This document shows positions 8,775-17,661 of a stretch of 64,000 bases of DNA, one piece after another. The stretch is from Pseudoflavonifractor gallinarum. GTDB taxonomy: Bacteria > Bacillota > Clostridia > Oscillospirales > Oscillospiraceae. A model generated the notes under the pieces. It made no database searches. It was not told the origin of the DNA and was given only the letters and a program-made list of their open reading frames with translations. Each line of letters begins with the position of its first letter. Positions within the stretch are counted from its first letter, which is position 1. The stretch spans positions 1 to 64,000 of the forward strand of contig NZ_JADCKF010000015.1 in assembly GCF_014982855.1 (NCBI RefSeq), written 5' to 3'. The position numbers and the translations under genes were made by a program.

Positions 8775-9770
8775 ATGAGTCGCGCCAGACTGCTACATAT
8801 CCTTTCAATTTTAGAAACGGAAACCAATATATCCTGTGGGCTAACATTACAAGAAATTTGCCGGATACTGTTTGAAAAGTACCCGGAAGAAAGGTGCTCT
8901 GAACAGCGGGTGCGCAAGGATATCTCTGTTCTGCAGGTGCTTAGTGCAGAGAAACTTGTGCCATTTGAGCTAAAGTATGAGTCAGGGCCTCACAATCAAC
9001 GAAAATATAAACTTTATCGTCCTGCTTTTGGGTTAAATGAGGCGCGAATGGTATTTGATTCGATCTCTATCAGCCAATTTTTAAGCCCGACGCAGAAGAA
9101 CTCACTAATTTCTCAACTGGAAGGGTTTCTCTCCCAGCGTGAAGTGCGGCAGTTAAAACAGCGTGTCCGAGTAAGACCTTGTTTAATGCAAAATGAGCAG
9201 CTTCCGCAGACACTTCAAGTAACTTACCGAGCAATTGATGAACAGAAGTGCTTGCGCTTTGATTATTCGAGATTCGATATAGCAGGGAGACAACAGATCA
9301 GAAAAACTTATCGCCACATTCGCCCAATTCAAGTTGTATGGGAGCAAGAACATTATTATTTGGTGGCCATAAATCCAGAACACGACGAAGATGACCGGCA
9401 AAGAAATTACCGCATTGACCGAATGAGAAATGTGGCCTTTGATACTGGGGAGTGGAGGAAAGTTAAGGAATTCGGCTTCAGCTATGGTCAATTTGATATG
9501 TTCTCCGCCAAAGAAAAACGGATTGTAACATTTCGAGTGCATCCATATCTTCTTGATATGGTATTTGAAACATTTGGGACAAATATTATATGTCATCCGG
9601 ATGATAAACGACAGGATTGGATTGTATTCTCTGCTGAAGTAGAGTTATCTGCCGGCTTTGACCGATGGGTGCTTCGGCAAACAGATAAAATAGAAGTATT
9701 AGCGCCTCCCTCGGTACGCAATCGTATCCATGAATTGCTAGAAAACATTATCAAAAGCTACCGCAAATAA
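8775..9770 (+). CDS. WYL-domain transcriptional regulator
   Basis: A 331-residue protein with an N-terminal winged HTH (LTLQEICRILF...RVRKDISVLQVL) and a C-terminal WYL-type ligand domain (residues ~145-230, with HIRPIQVVWEQEHYYLVA and a YRIDRM end). WYL regulators sense nucleic-acid or nucleotide ligands and often control phage-defence operons. GGAGGGA precedes ATG 8775 by 4 bases. The gene has its own terminator, and repeated AT-rich motifs lie between it and the helicase-nuclease gene, so it probably regulates that operon. The AT-rich codon use matches the two following genes and differs from the genes to the left. Confidence 0.85.
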   Translation: MSRARLLHILSILETETNISCGLTLQEICRILFEKYPEERCSEQRVRKDISVLQVLSAEKLVPFELKYESGPHNQRKYKLYRPAFGLNEARMVFDSISISQFLSPTQKNSLISQLEGFLSQREVRQLKQRVRVRPCLMQNEQLPQTLQVTYRAIDEQKCLRFDYSRFDIAGRQQIRKTYRHIRPIQVVWEQEHYYLVAINPEHDEDDRQRNYRIDRMRNVAFDTGEWRKVKEFGFSYGQFDMFSAKEKRIVTFRVHPYLLDMVFETFGTNIICHPDDKRQDWIVFSAEVELSAGFDRWVLRQTDKIEVLAPPSVRNRIHELLENIIKSYRK

Positions 9771-9786
9771 AGCGGTAGCTTTTTTA
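9753..9786 (+). terminator. Terminator of the WYL gene
   Basis: A 12-bp stem (9753-9764 with 9772-9783) has the WYL stop codon in its loop. It runs into a T-tract that forms the stem's 3' end. Confidence 0.8.
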
Positions 9787-9787
9787 T

Positions 9788-9873
9788 ATTTCAAAAACTA
9801 ATTTATTATTTTGCATTAGTTTTTCAGATTTCAAAAAACTGATTTGCTATTCTTATGATAAAGTCATTATAAA
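9788..9873 (+). promoter_or_regulatory. Repeated AT-rich elements and promoter before the helicase-nuclease gene
   Basis: ATTTCAAAAACTAATTT (9788-9804) recurs almost unchanged at 9828-9845. Between them AAAAACTAAT (9793-9802) is mirrored as ATTAGTTTTT (9815-9824). This gives three half-site-like copies just upstream of a possible promoter, TTGCTA (9844) with 18 bp to TATAAA (9868). GGAGG and ATG 9888 follow. The arrangement suggests an operator, most simply for the adjacent WYL protein. Confidence 0.5.
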
Positions 9874-9887
9874 TTCGGAGGTCACCC

Positions 9888-12800
9888 ATGAGATATGAAC
9901 TTGAAAAATACTTCTCAAATCCATGTGAATCCAGTGGGCTGTTAATTGCAGAAGCACCTACCGGATATGGAAAGACATACGAAACAATCCAGGCAATTTA
10001 TCAGTATATCGAAAAAGGCGGATCCTCTCAGGTTCTATTTATTACAACCCTTCTTAAAAATTTGCCCGTAGATGAATTGCGGAATCTCTATGAAAAGAAT
10101 GGCCGGGGTGTGCTGTTTGAAAAAGAAGTATTGGTTCTGCCCTCTGCTGAGTCAAGTGTGGAGAAGGCTATTTTAACAGAAAAAATTCCATTGGAGTTCC
10201 AGACAGACGCATACCAGGAACTTTTATCTGCCTGCCGGAAGAAAAAACAATATCAACAATTTGGTGAGGCAGGCAAAGATATAACGAAATACCTTGGAGA
10301 TCAGATCTGTAAAACACTGGAACCTCAATTTCGGCATGAACTGGAAGACCGCCTTCGAAAGGCTTTTCCGGAGGGATCAGGGCCCCGGCTGGAGGCAATC
10401 CGAAATAAGGAAAAATACAAATGGATGGCCAAATTTTATCCCTCTGTGTTCTGGTCGGAATATAAGGTGCTTCTGTTATCTGTGAAGAAGCTCATGGCAC
10501 GCAATATTTCCTTGGTAGAGCCTAGCTTTGCTTGTCTATCTGAGCGGATGCTGAAAAACAGAATTGTATGTATGGATGAGTTCGATGCTTCACGGTCGGT
10601 TATCTTAGACAGCTTGATCGATCGGGCACTTGATCTGCGAGCAGATTATCTACAATTATTCTTGCAGGTTTATCGGGGTGCGACTACCCATCAAGTATGC
10701 AATGAACTGCAGACAGTCCGAAAAGCTTATGAGGCGGGGCAGACCCTGACATGGGAAAAACTCTTAAAAGAAGCGCAGGATATTTATCAGGAAGGTGCCC
10801 TCTATTACAGCATGAAAACCGTAGACATGGCAATCGATAAAGGAAGAAACTTTCTATTTCACGACACCTCCTACCACACTGTTTTGGACGGGAATCGCAC
10901 ACACATACGCGCGGTGTGCAATCAATCCGATGCGCAAGTGCAGATTCACTTCGAGGCAAAAGATGAGTATGATGCGCATCAGGATGAACCGCGCATTGTG
11001 CTTCAAAATCTGTTGCGGAGAATCCATGTATTCTTGCTGCGTTTTCAAAGGTATGTATACGGATGGGCCAAATCCTATGCCAAACTGGTCAACACACGCA
11101 GGCCACAAGAGGAAGACTCCTATACCATAGCTGCTGCGACAGAAAGCATTTTTCGGCAGTTCGATTTGACATCAGAGCAAACACGCCTCATGTCAGAAGA
11201 ACTTGCAGACAGCAAGGGCGGGCGATCCCTACAAGATGTGATTTCTCCCGATCTGTCCTTTTATGAAACTGGATTTCGTCTTTTTGAATTTATTGACGAT
11301 GACCATCATCGAGCCCAAACCTATTTGCAGTATCTGCAGATGAGAAATACACCGGAAAATGTTCTGCTATACCTGTGTTGCCAAGCGAAAGTGGTTGGTC
11401 TCTCCGCAACGGCAGCACTGCCCACCGTCCTTGGAAATTATGATTTGAAGTATATAAAGGAACAACTGAAAGAACATTACCATGAACTTTCCGATGAAAC
11501 AAAGGCCTCTATTCAGAGCGGGCTGGAAACACTGTGGAAGCCATACAAAGAGGGCAGAATTCAAGTCAATTTACAGGTGGTAGACCGTGGCAAGGATCAC
11601 TTGTTGCTCTCGGAACGACTGAAAGATATTTTCTCTCAAAAAGCGCTGGCGCAAAAATATACACATCGTTTTACCGCTTTGGGTAGCGAAGAATACGTCC
11701 AGAAGCGGTATTGCAATATATTGACAGCGATGAAAGCATTTTGGACACACCCAGACATTCGTGCGTTTCTCTGCCTGAATCAAGTATTGCCGACGCCAGA
11801 GAAACGAGCGATGGATGAAAATCTACTGCGGGATGCATTAGAAGACCTGCGGAAAGCATATGCCCCACAGGCCATTGGAGAAATGGTTATCTTGCGCAGC
11901 GGGGAGCAGTTTGAGGCAAACAAAGACTGTTTGCTGCAAGCTTTGCAAACCGGTGCCAAACGATTTGTGTTATCCAGCTACCAGACCCTTGGGGCGGGGC
12001 AGAATTTGCAGTATCCAATTCAAGATAGTAGTAATCTGGTTACACTAAATGCGGAATATGACGAAAAAGATCCCCGATTTCAGAAAAAAGATTTTGATGC
12101 TCTATATTTGGGAGATGTCACGCATACCGTTGTGAATCTAAATGAGGATGGACCTTTGAGCGGGCGGGAATTGATGAAATTCTGCTTTCAGGCAGAGTGT
12201 CTCTATGAAAATGATGAGATCTCCTACCGCACATTGAGTCGTCTTCTCAAAGATGGTATCGGCCGTTTTTCGGGGAGACGCGTCCTAAATGCTTTTGCTC
12301 AGAGCATCTTACGACAAAGTGACAGTGTTCACGGACAGATTACGCGAGATGTCATCCAGGCAGTGGGGCGTATGGGGCGGACTTTCTTAAAAAATCCGTC
12401 TGTGTATCTATTTACCACAGAGAAAACATTGTATGACTTAGATCTCGCCTGCTTGAATGGACGTATTTTAAGTCCGGAGATGGAGGTACTGCGGAAGGCA
12501 CGAACTGAGTTGGGCGGTAGAGAAACCTGTATGGATCATGCCCACAATGAAGCAGAACGCAAAGCGACCAGAGGCAATACATATATATTGCGGATGTTAA
12601 ATGTCGACTGGACCGAGGAGACGATGGCGCTTTGGAAAGCCCTGCGTCAAACAGTCCTTCAATACCCCAGAGCCGGACTTGATGTCTTGAATGGCAATCC
12701 TATGATACGAACCTACTATATCCCGCTGGCGCAGGACAGACACTGCTATTTCTATGCGCAAAAAGGAGACTTCTCGGAAGTTATCCTCTCTTTTAACCAA

Positions 12801-13358
12801 GACAAAATGCAGTTTGCGGCAAGTCTCCCAGAGGGACTGTCTCCCTCGACCGTAAGTGAAGAAGAAGCGCGTCTCGCGCAAATCCTGTTGTATCCGGGAT
12901 TGAAGGAGTATTTTATCCATCATGGATGGGCTACCGAGTTTGGAACTGGTCCATATATTATGAGCCCGGTTCTGTTCCAAAATATTTATAAAGGAGCTTT
13001 GGGAGAAGTGGCCGGTAAGTTTATTTTGGAGAAGGAACTGGGAGTCCCACTACAGGAAATAGAAGATCCGGCGAAATTTGAATCATTTGATTTTGTCGCT
13101 GATGGAGATGTATTCTTTGATTTTAAGCACTGGAAATGGAATATGCAGGTAGAGGAAAGGCCAATGCGGGAAAAAGTTCTGGAAAAATTGGATGCGGTAG
13201 GCGGCAAAAGAGCGTTCATTGTAAATCTATTCTCAGATGGCGTGTCGAGACCGTCATGTAGCAAGGACGAGCGTCTTGTTGAAGTACCGGGAATCCTTCT
13301 TCCGACCGGCCAACTTGATCCGTCCGCAGTGGACTATATAAGGAGGTTTCTCTTGTGA
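9888..13358 (+). CDS. ddmD-like: DdmD-like SF2 helicase with C-terminal PD-(D/E)XK nuclease
   Basis: A 1156-residue protein. Helicase motifs are APTGYGKT (23-30), MDEFD (~228-232), GLSATAA (~505-511), SYQTLGAGQNL and AVGRMGR (~825-831). Near the C-terminus, GALGE (~1037), a following Asp and FDFKHW (~1078-1083) have the spacing of a PD-(D/E)XK nuclease. Size, domain order and the overlapping ~695-residue partner gene match DdmD of the Vibrio cholerae DdmDE plasmid-elimination system, whose helicase-nuclease degrades DNA marked by the Argonaute-like DdmE. GGAGG lies 6 bases before ATG 9888. The helicase-nuclease reading is firm; the DdmD assignment is by architecture. Confidence 0.72.
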   Translation: MRYELEKYFSNPCESSGLLIAEAPTGYGKTYETIQAIYQYIEKGGSSQVLFITTLLKNLPVDELRNLYEKNGRGVLFEKEVLVLPSAESSVEKAILTEKIPLEFQTDAYQELLSACRKKKQYQQFGEAGKDITKYLGDQICKTLEPQFRHELEDRLRKAFPEGSGPRLEAIRNKEKYKWMAKFYPSVFWSEYKVLLLSVKKLMARNISLVEPSFACLSERMLKNRIVCMDEFDASRSVILDSLIDRALDLRADYLQLFLQVYRGATTHQVCNELQTVRKAYEAGQTLTWEKLLKEAQDIYQEGALYYSMKTVDMAIDKGRNFLFHDTSYHTVLDGNRTHIRAVCNQSDAQVQIHFEAKDEYDAHQDEPRIVLQNLLRRIHVFLLRFQRYVYGWAKSYAKLVNTRRPQEEDSYTIAAATESIFRQFDLTSEQTRLMSEELADSKGGRSLQDVISPDLSFYETGFRLFEFIDDDHHRAQTYLQYLQMRNTPENVLLYLCCQAKVVGLSATAALPTVLGNYDLKYIKEQLKEHYHELSDETKASIQSGLETLWKPYKEGRIQVNLQVVDRGKDHLLLSERLKDIFSQKALAQKYTHRFTALGSEEYVQKRYCNILTAMKAFWTHPDIRAFLCLNQVLPTPEKRAMDENLLRDALEDLRKAYAPQAIGEMVILRSGEQFEANKDCLLQALQTGAKRFVLSSYQTLGAGQNLQYPIQDSSNLVTLNAEYDEKDPRFQKKDFDALYLGDVTHTVVNLNEDGPLSGRELMKFCFQAECLYENDEISYRTLSRLLKDGIGRFSGRRVLNAFAQSILRQSDSVHGQITRDVIQAVGRMGRTFLKNPSVYLFTTEKTLYDLDLACLNGRILSPEMEVLRKARTELGGRETCMDHAHNEAERKATRGNTYILRMLNVDWTEETMALWKALRQTVLQYPRAGLDVLNGNPMIRTYYIPLAQDRHCYFYAQKGDFSEVILSFNQDKMQFAASLPEGLSPSTVSEEEARLAQILLYPGLKEYFIHHGWATEFGTGPYIMSPVLFQNIYKGALGEVAGKFILEKELGVPLQEIEDPAKFESFDFVADGDVFFDFKHWKWNMQVEERPMREKVLEKLDAVGGKRAFIVNLFSDGVSRPSCSKDERLVEVPGILLPTGQLDPSAVDYIRRFLL

Positions 13359-15442
13359 TTCAGACCAATCAAATGGAGATTGCTTTTGATTTTGAAGCAA
13401 TTGCAAGGGATTTTTCAATTTTTGAAGCAAGGCGAGATCAGGGTAATTATTGGAAGAGTAGGGTTCCAGATGTCGCCTTACAGGAGTGCAGGGCATTGGC
13501 CGTCGTGTATGAATGGGGGACAAGTTGCTATATCTTATATCATCGGGCTTCCGCTGAACAATACTCGCTTAAACAGGCGCTGGAATGCTGTGAAGATAAT
13601 GTACGGGTACAGGAAATCTCAGCGCAGGAGTTGGCTAAAACGAAAAAACACCTTTTAGTCCAATTACTCTGTAATGCGCTTCCCAGTATCCAAACAAACG
13701 GGGAACTATATCATAATGTGACGGGGAAGCTGTATTACATGAACCCCGGCTGGTTTTACTACCGGAAAGAAGTATTGGCCAGTTTTTGGACACTCCAGAT
13801 TTCATTTACAAAAGACGGTTGTGTTAAGCTGGATGTAAAAACCTTTAGCAATACCCGAATCAAACAAGACTGTAAAAATAAACCTCAGTATCTATTTGAT
13901 CCGGAATGCTATATACTGCGGCGGGCATTGCGAGATGATCCAGGTAAAAGTACAGATCACTTCGTAATTGGAGCGCTTAATCAAAGACGGAAGAACACCG
14001 TGTCATTTTTGGAATTTGGCTCATTACCCGATTATCAAAATTGCAAAGTCGGAATTTTACATCAGTTTTTGCGAGATGTGCGGACATCATTATCTCCGTA
14101 TTTATCTTTGAAAATGGTTTCTCTCGATGAAAGTACCCATCTGGGAGTATGTGGCTCAGTTGATAGTATGACAGGAATCAGAAATCGTTTGAGAGAGACA
14201 CCCCTATATCTGGAGGATACGGTACAAAACGAGCAATCCCGCACATTAATCTCCATGCTGCGTTATGAACTGGCGCAATATAGTGGGGTTACCTTTATGG
14301 AGGGAACTCCAGGAAAAGACGATGCACTGCTTCGGATCATACACTATCCTCTGTTTTACGAAGATCATCCGGAAGATGATGCATATTTTAAAGCGCCCAA
14401 GCATTGCATTGTACAGCATATAACGGTCGAAGATTTTCAGCTAACAGGCATGAATGCGCGCAGAACAAAAGAAAAAGAAGACCACAAACTGCTAAAAGTG
14501 ATCCAGGAACTTGCCATTAAGATCGATATAAGCCGGCGGCAGATGAGCTGCTATGATTGGGCCAAGCTTGGAATCAATAGACCAGTTACATTTGTTATGG
14601 CATATTCGGATTCTAAGGACCAAAGCAAACCGATCTGTTATGATATGTTCCGCATACAGCCGGGCGGAGAACTATATTTTGAATCGTGGCAGCAATCTTT
14701 CTGTGATGATAATTCAGAACGAGAGAAAATCTCCGCAGCGTTTGAAACACCCTATGGAAAGTTCGATACTACCATCAAAGGTCTTGTCTATGAAGAGGAA
14801 AACAACATCCATATCATTTACGACACGGACCGTTATACTCTTCCCAATATGCAAGATCTCGAACGGGTTCTTAGCGCGACGCGAGATGATGAACAAATCT
14901 CGGCCAAGCCGCTTGTAGAAACAATACAGAAATACGCTGATAGCTTATCCGGCAACGAGAGAGCGCGGTGCGAAATGATTCTGGATGAAATCAACCAGTG
15001 TGGTATGCAAGTTAGCAGAAAAGAATTGCGGCATATTCTCAATTTGAGGAGTAACCTGGGCAAGCAGATCAACCGATTCATTTTTGAGGAAACCGGCGTT
15101 TTAATCGGAAATGCCCTCAAAAGCGCCCGAAATAAAGAAGCACTTTTCGGCGGGGTGTTAGGAATTCGCCATTTTTGTAAAGATGGTGCCCAGTACTACT
15201 ACTCCGGATATCTTGGGAAATCCTTAAATCGGTCGTTCCCTCATGCCTGTAAAATCCGAAAGGTTTGCTCAACCGGTCAGACATTGGAATTCCAGGCATA
15301 CCTTCCTCTGCTTGAGGTTGATTTCATACGTGCAAATGGATGGACGGTCATTCCTTTCCCGTTTAAGTATTTGCGAGAGTGGAAAGTGCAGCAAGAGCGG
15401 TTCCGGAGTTCTTCCACCAGTTCTCATATTCCTCCAGAGTGA
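13355..15442 (+). CDS. ddmE-like: Probable DdmE-like (Argonaute-like) partner protein
   Basis: A 695-residue protein starting at GTG 13355, inside the stop of the helicase-nuclease gene, with AAGGAGG 8 bases upstream, so the two are coupled. I cannot point to a canonical Argonaute catalytic tetrad. The N-terminal third (TGKLYYMNPGWFYYR and the strands after it) recalls the N/L1 region of long prokaryotic Argonautes. The length equals that of DdmE, a catalytically inactive pAgo that guides DdmD to plasmid DNA. The last ~25 codons lie antisense to a broken DUF6076-like gene, so the natural C-terminus may be near 15380. A defence protein of another family remains possible. Confidence 0.6.
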   Translation: MIQTNQMEIAFDFEAIARDFSIFEARRDQGNYWKSRVPDVALQECRALAVVYEWGTSCYILYHRASAEQYSLKQALECCEDNVRVQEISAQELAKTKKHLLVQLLCNALPSIQTNGELYHNVTGKLYYMNPGWFYYRKEVLASFWTLQISFTKDGCVKLDVKTFSNTRIKQDCKNKPQYLFDPECYILRRALRDDPGKSTDHFVIGALNQRRKNTVSFLEFGSLPDYQNCKVGILHQFLRDVRTSLSPYLSLKMVSLDESTHLGVCGSVDSMTGIRNRLRETPLYLEDTVQNEQSRTLISMLRYELAQYSGVTFMEGTPGKDDALLRIIHYPLFYEDHPEDDAYFKAPKHCIVQHITVEDFQLTGMNARRTKEKEDHKLLKVIQELAIKIDISRRQMSCYDWAKLGINRPVTFVMAYSDSKDQSKPICYDMFRIQPGGELYFESWQQSFCDDNSEREKISAAFETPYGKFDTTIKGLVYEEENNIHIIYDTDRYTLPNMQDLERVLSATRDDEQISAKPLVETIQKYADSLSGNERARCEMILDEINQCGMQVSRKELRHILNLRSNLGKQINRFIFEETGVLIGNALKSARNKEALFGGVLGIRHFCKDGAQYYYSGYLGKSLNRSFPHACKIRKVCSTGQTLEFQAYLPLLEVDFIRANGWTVIPFPFKYLREWKVQQERFRSSSTSSHIPPE

Positions 15443-15930
15443 TATTTCTGTTTCATTTCTCTGGTCTGCTCACTCCGGGTGTAGAAATCCGTGTCAGAGA
15501 TACGTCTAGCCTTGATCCGCGCAAAGCGTTTCTTATACTCCTTGCAGTATGCCTTGAATACTAGATTGTCAGACCATTTCTTTGCCCGCTGCTGGAGGAG
15601 GTCTCCGGTCTCACGGCAGGTCTTCTGTCCTTCTGTCACTGAACGCTCACGGTACTCCGCGCTGACCCGTCCGGTCTGCGGGAAGTAGCGGCCACAGTTC
15701 TTGCAGCGCCGCACCGTAATGCCTCTCTCAACACAACTGCGTAGAGAGTAACCAATCATGTCCAGAATGCTGGCGGAGTACAAAACCGACGAACACTGCC
15801 CCGGCGCCACTGGCTCAAAGCTGAGAGGAACGGGACGAAAGGGAAGCGGCCTATCGTAAAGATAGTGCATAGCCGCCTGTTGCTGGGGATCACGCCCTGT
15901 GCTGTCCCCATCTTGAATGACACAGAGCAA
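15363..15930 (-). pseudogene. DUF6076-like zinc-ribbon protein, broken at both ends
   Basis: On the minus strand the reading from ~15930 contains CKNCGRYFPQTGR and a later AYCKEYKKRF, the cysteine pattern of DUF6076-type proteins found in Clostridia. There is no ATG or ribosome site; the reading comes straight out of the XRE gene's terminator, so the N-terminal half is missing. Near 15445 the frame ends early in SGGI-stop. Shifting one base gives a natural continuation, ITLEEYENWWKNSG, ending at TAA 15363. It is therefore a 5'-truncated, frameshifted remnant whose tail overlaps the end of the DdmE-like gene. Confidence 0.55.
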
Positions 15931-15931
15931 A

Positions 15932-15972
15932 AATACCTCCCTCTGAAACCACAGATTTCAGAGGGAGGTATT
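15932..15972 (-). terminator. Terminator of XRE regulator copy 1
   Basis: A perfect 17-bp stem (15932-15948 with 15956-15972) with a 7-base loop. Read on the minus strand it is followed by a short T-run, and it begins at the regulator's stop codon. Confidence 0.85.
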
Positions 15973-16421
15973 CATGTCTCAGGCTGTTTCCAGTGGTTTA
16001 GTTTTGGCAGCTGGGCTTCAAAATAGGCTCTAACTTGCTCCAGGGGCCAGGCTTCATTGGACATATGACTCTCCAGGAAGTTCAGCAGTTCCTCAAGGCT
16101 TGTGTAGACGAATTTCCCGTCGGCATAACACCATTTGCAGTACTCCTCGTTGAAGGTGCCGTCCAGCTCCCGGCTGATATTAGCATCCTCCAAGGGCATA
16201 CCACAGCACTGGCAGATCAGCTGCCTGGGCGAACCCAGCAGGGTGTTGATGGAGACATCAAACAGCCTGGAGAGCAACTTCAGAGTTTCTGTGTTGGGCA
16301 CCGTTTCACCGGTCTCCCAGCGGGAAACCGCCTGACGGGTCACATGCACTTGTTCCGCCAGCTGCTCCTGGGAGAGTCCGTGCCTGGTGCGCAGTTCCAA
16401 AAGGATTTCTTTGGTTTGCAT
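15972..16421 (-). CDS. XRE-family regulator with C-terminal zinc ribbon (copy 1)
   Basis: A 149-residue protein. Residues ~1-60 form a Cro/C1-type HTH (LRTRHGLSQEQLAEQVHVTR, then SRWETGE). A linker leads to a CQCCGMPLED...CKWCYADG zinc-binding segment of the putative zinc-ribbon type, then a short helical tail. The start is ATG 16421, just downstream of a good promoter; the longer reading to 16475 would run through that promoter. It is about 90% identical to the gene at 48940-49383, and the upstream ~45 bases are also conserved. It probably regulates itself or a nearby gene; targets are unknown. Confidence 0.85.
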   Translation of the reverse strand: MQTKEILLELRTRHGLSQEQLAEQVHVTRQAVSRWETGETVPNTETLKLLSRLFDVSINTLLGSPRQLICQCCGMPLEDANISRELDGTFNEEYCKWCYADGKFVYTSLEELLNFLESHMSNEAWPLEQVRAYFEAQLPKLNHWKQPET

Positions 16422-16442
16422 GCCGATCACCACCTTGCTCGA

Positions 16443-16486
16443 ATTGTACCACAGCGGGAGCAAAAAGCAAAGCAACTGGCTGTTGC
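16443..16486 (-). promoter_or_regulatory. Promoter and dyad upstream of XRE copy 1
   Basis: On the minus strand TTGCTT (16470-16465) lies 16 bp from an extended -10, TGGTACAAT (TACAAT at 16448-16443). Just upstream is the dyad GCAAC-N5-GTTGC (16472-16486). The same layout recurs before copy 2 at 49405-49448, so the dyad is a likely autoregulatory operator. Confidence 0.6.
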
Positions 16487-16778
16487 CCTAATTTTACTTT
16501 ACTTTCACACCAGGCATATCAGTATTTAACAAGCTATAAACAAAGAGGTAGAATTCTCTTTTTTGTATTATTTCTAATACTTTATAGTCGTTTTTGCTCC
16601 ATTCCGCTTACTCTTTAGCACTCTTCGGATGGACTGTTTCCGTGTGTTCCGAGCCGCACTGTGGCTGAAAATGTGGTCAGCGCAATGATTGAGGGGTTCT
16701 GTATCTCTACCTCACAGGATGGTTTTAGTACACTGCTAACAAAGATTACTCCGGCATCTCAAACGCATCCTACTATGC
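16487..16778. other. Intergenic stretch without a recognised gene
   Basis: AT-rich to mixed sequence between the divergent XRE and TetR genes. An open frame from GTG 16661 runs through the terminator and the TetR promoter and has no ribosome site, so I do not call it. The bases just before the terminator may be the remains of a small gene, but nothing is recognisable. Confidence 0.4.
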
Positions 16779-16813
16779 CCCCCGGTGTATTGCACCGGGG
16801 GACTTATTTTTTG
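16779..16813 (+). terminator. Rho-independent terminator
   Basis: CCCCCGGTG (16779-16787) pairs with CACCGGGGG (16793-16801) across a 5-base loop, and a T-rich run follows. No intact gene ends just upstream, so it may insulate the TetR promoter or be left from a lost gene. Confidence 0.75.
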
Positions 16814-16821
16814 GAACAGTC

Positions 16822-16849
16822 TTGCATTTCAATCAAGTTTCGCTATAAT
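16822..16849 (+). promoter_or_regulatory. Promoter of the TetR gene
   Basis: TTGCAT (16822-16827) lies 16 bp from a consensus TATAAT (16844-16849), about 50 bases before the GTG start. Confidence 0.65.
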
Positions 16850-16902
16850 ACAAATAAAGACTATTTTTTAATTTTATACTTTATATGGGGAGGTGACGGC
16901 TT

Positions 16903-17520
16903 GTGGCAAGAAAGGCGTATTCTGATGAGGAGAGGGCACAGGTAAAGGAAGCCCTGATGGTCACCATGATCCGGTGTATCGCCGACCGGGGATTGATTCA
17001 CAGCAGTATTGATGTTCTGTGCAGAAAAGTGGGGATCTCCAAGACCTTCTTCTACAGTTTCTTCTCATCCAAGGAGGAGTTGGTACTCCATGCCTTGCGG
17101 TACCAGCAACCCAAGTTACTACAGTATGCCCGGTCCTTGATGGAAGACCCCGGACTCAGTTGGCGGGCGGGAGTGGAGACCTTCCTGAAAAACTGTTGCT
17201 ACGGGGCCAAAAGCGGAGTTGCCGTTTTGTCCATTGAGGAGGAGCAGCAAGTACACCACTGCCTTTCCGAGGAGAATTTTCAGGCGTTCCGGCGGGATCA
17301 GATTATTTTTTATGGAAAGCTGCTTTCCGTCTTTGGCCTCCCTGTGGACAGTATTGATCCCCGGCTGTTTGGCAATCTGGCCCTCAGCATGATGATGGTA
17401 CACAAAGCCATTCCAGACACCATGCCATTTCTATTCCCAGAGGTGGCGGAGGACATGGTGGACTTCCAGGTCAGGGCTCTGGTGGATGAGATGGAGCGGG
17501 TAAAAGAGGATGTTCGGTAG
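16903..17520 (+). CDS. TetR-family transcriptional regulator
   Basis: A 205-residue protein starting at GTG 16903, with GGGGAGG 9 bases upstream. The N-terminal HTH reads HSSIDVLCRKVGISKTFFYSFFSSKEELVLHALR (residues ~34-67; only part is family-diagnostic: the FFYSFFSSKEEL turn). The rest is the usual variable helical ligand domain. TetR proteins typically repress an adjacent efflux or enzyme gene. Here the next thing downstream is a 36-codon ORF ending in a terminator, then the immunity array, so its original target may have been lost. Confidence 0.88.
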   Translation: MARKAYSDEERAQVKEALMVTMIRCIADRGLIHSSIDVLCRKVGISKTFFYSFFSSKEELVLHALRYQQPKLLQYARSLMEDPGLSWRAGVETFLKNCCYGAKSGVAVLSIEEEQQVHHCLSEENFQAFRRDQIIFYGKLLSVFGLPVDSIDPRLFGNLALSMMMVHKAIPDTMPFLFPEVAEDMVDFQVRALVDEMERVKEDVR

Positions 17521-17550
17521 GTGAAAGAAAATGGATAGAGATGAGTACCC

Positions 17551-17661
17551 ATGTCCAAGCGGACGGGAAAGACAGCAGAATATCGTCAGACACAGAGCCT
17601 TGGGATACAGGTCTTGGTTCTGTACGGCCTTTTCGCGCCCTACGTCAGCCTGTCCAAATGA
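17551..17661 (+). CDS. Small ORF (36 aa) ending inside a terminator hairpin
   Basis: ATG 17551 to TGA 17659-17661. The second half is hydrophobic and resembles the first transmembrane helix of a transporter (VLVLYGLFAPYVSL). The preceding sequence has no strong ribosome site. It could be a leader peptide linked to the overlapping hairpin, or the stump of the transporter normally controlled by the TetR gene. I cannot decide between them. Confidence 0.3.
   Translation: MSKRTGKTAEYRQTQSLGIQVLVLYGLFAPYVSLSK

Noticed and set aside
16661-16945. 94-codon plus-strand ORF from GTG 16661
   Set aside because: It reads through a terminator, the TetR promoter and the TetR start, and has no ribosome site.
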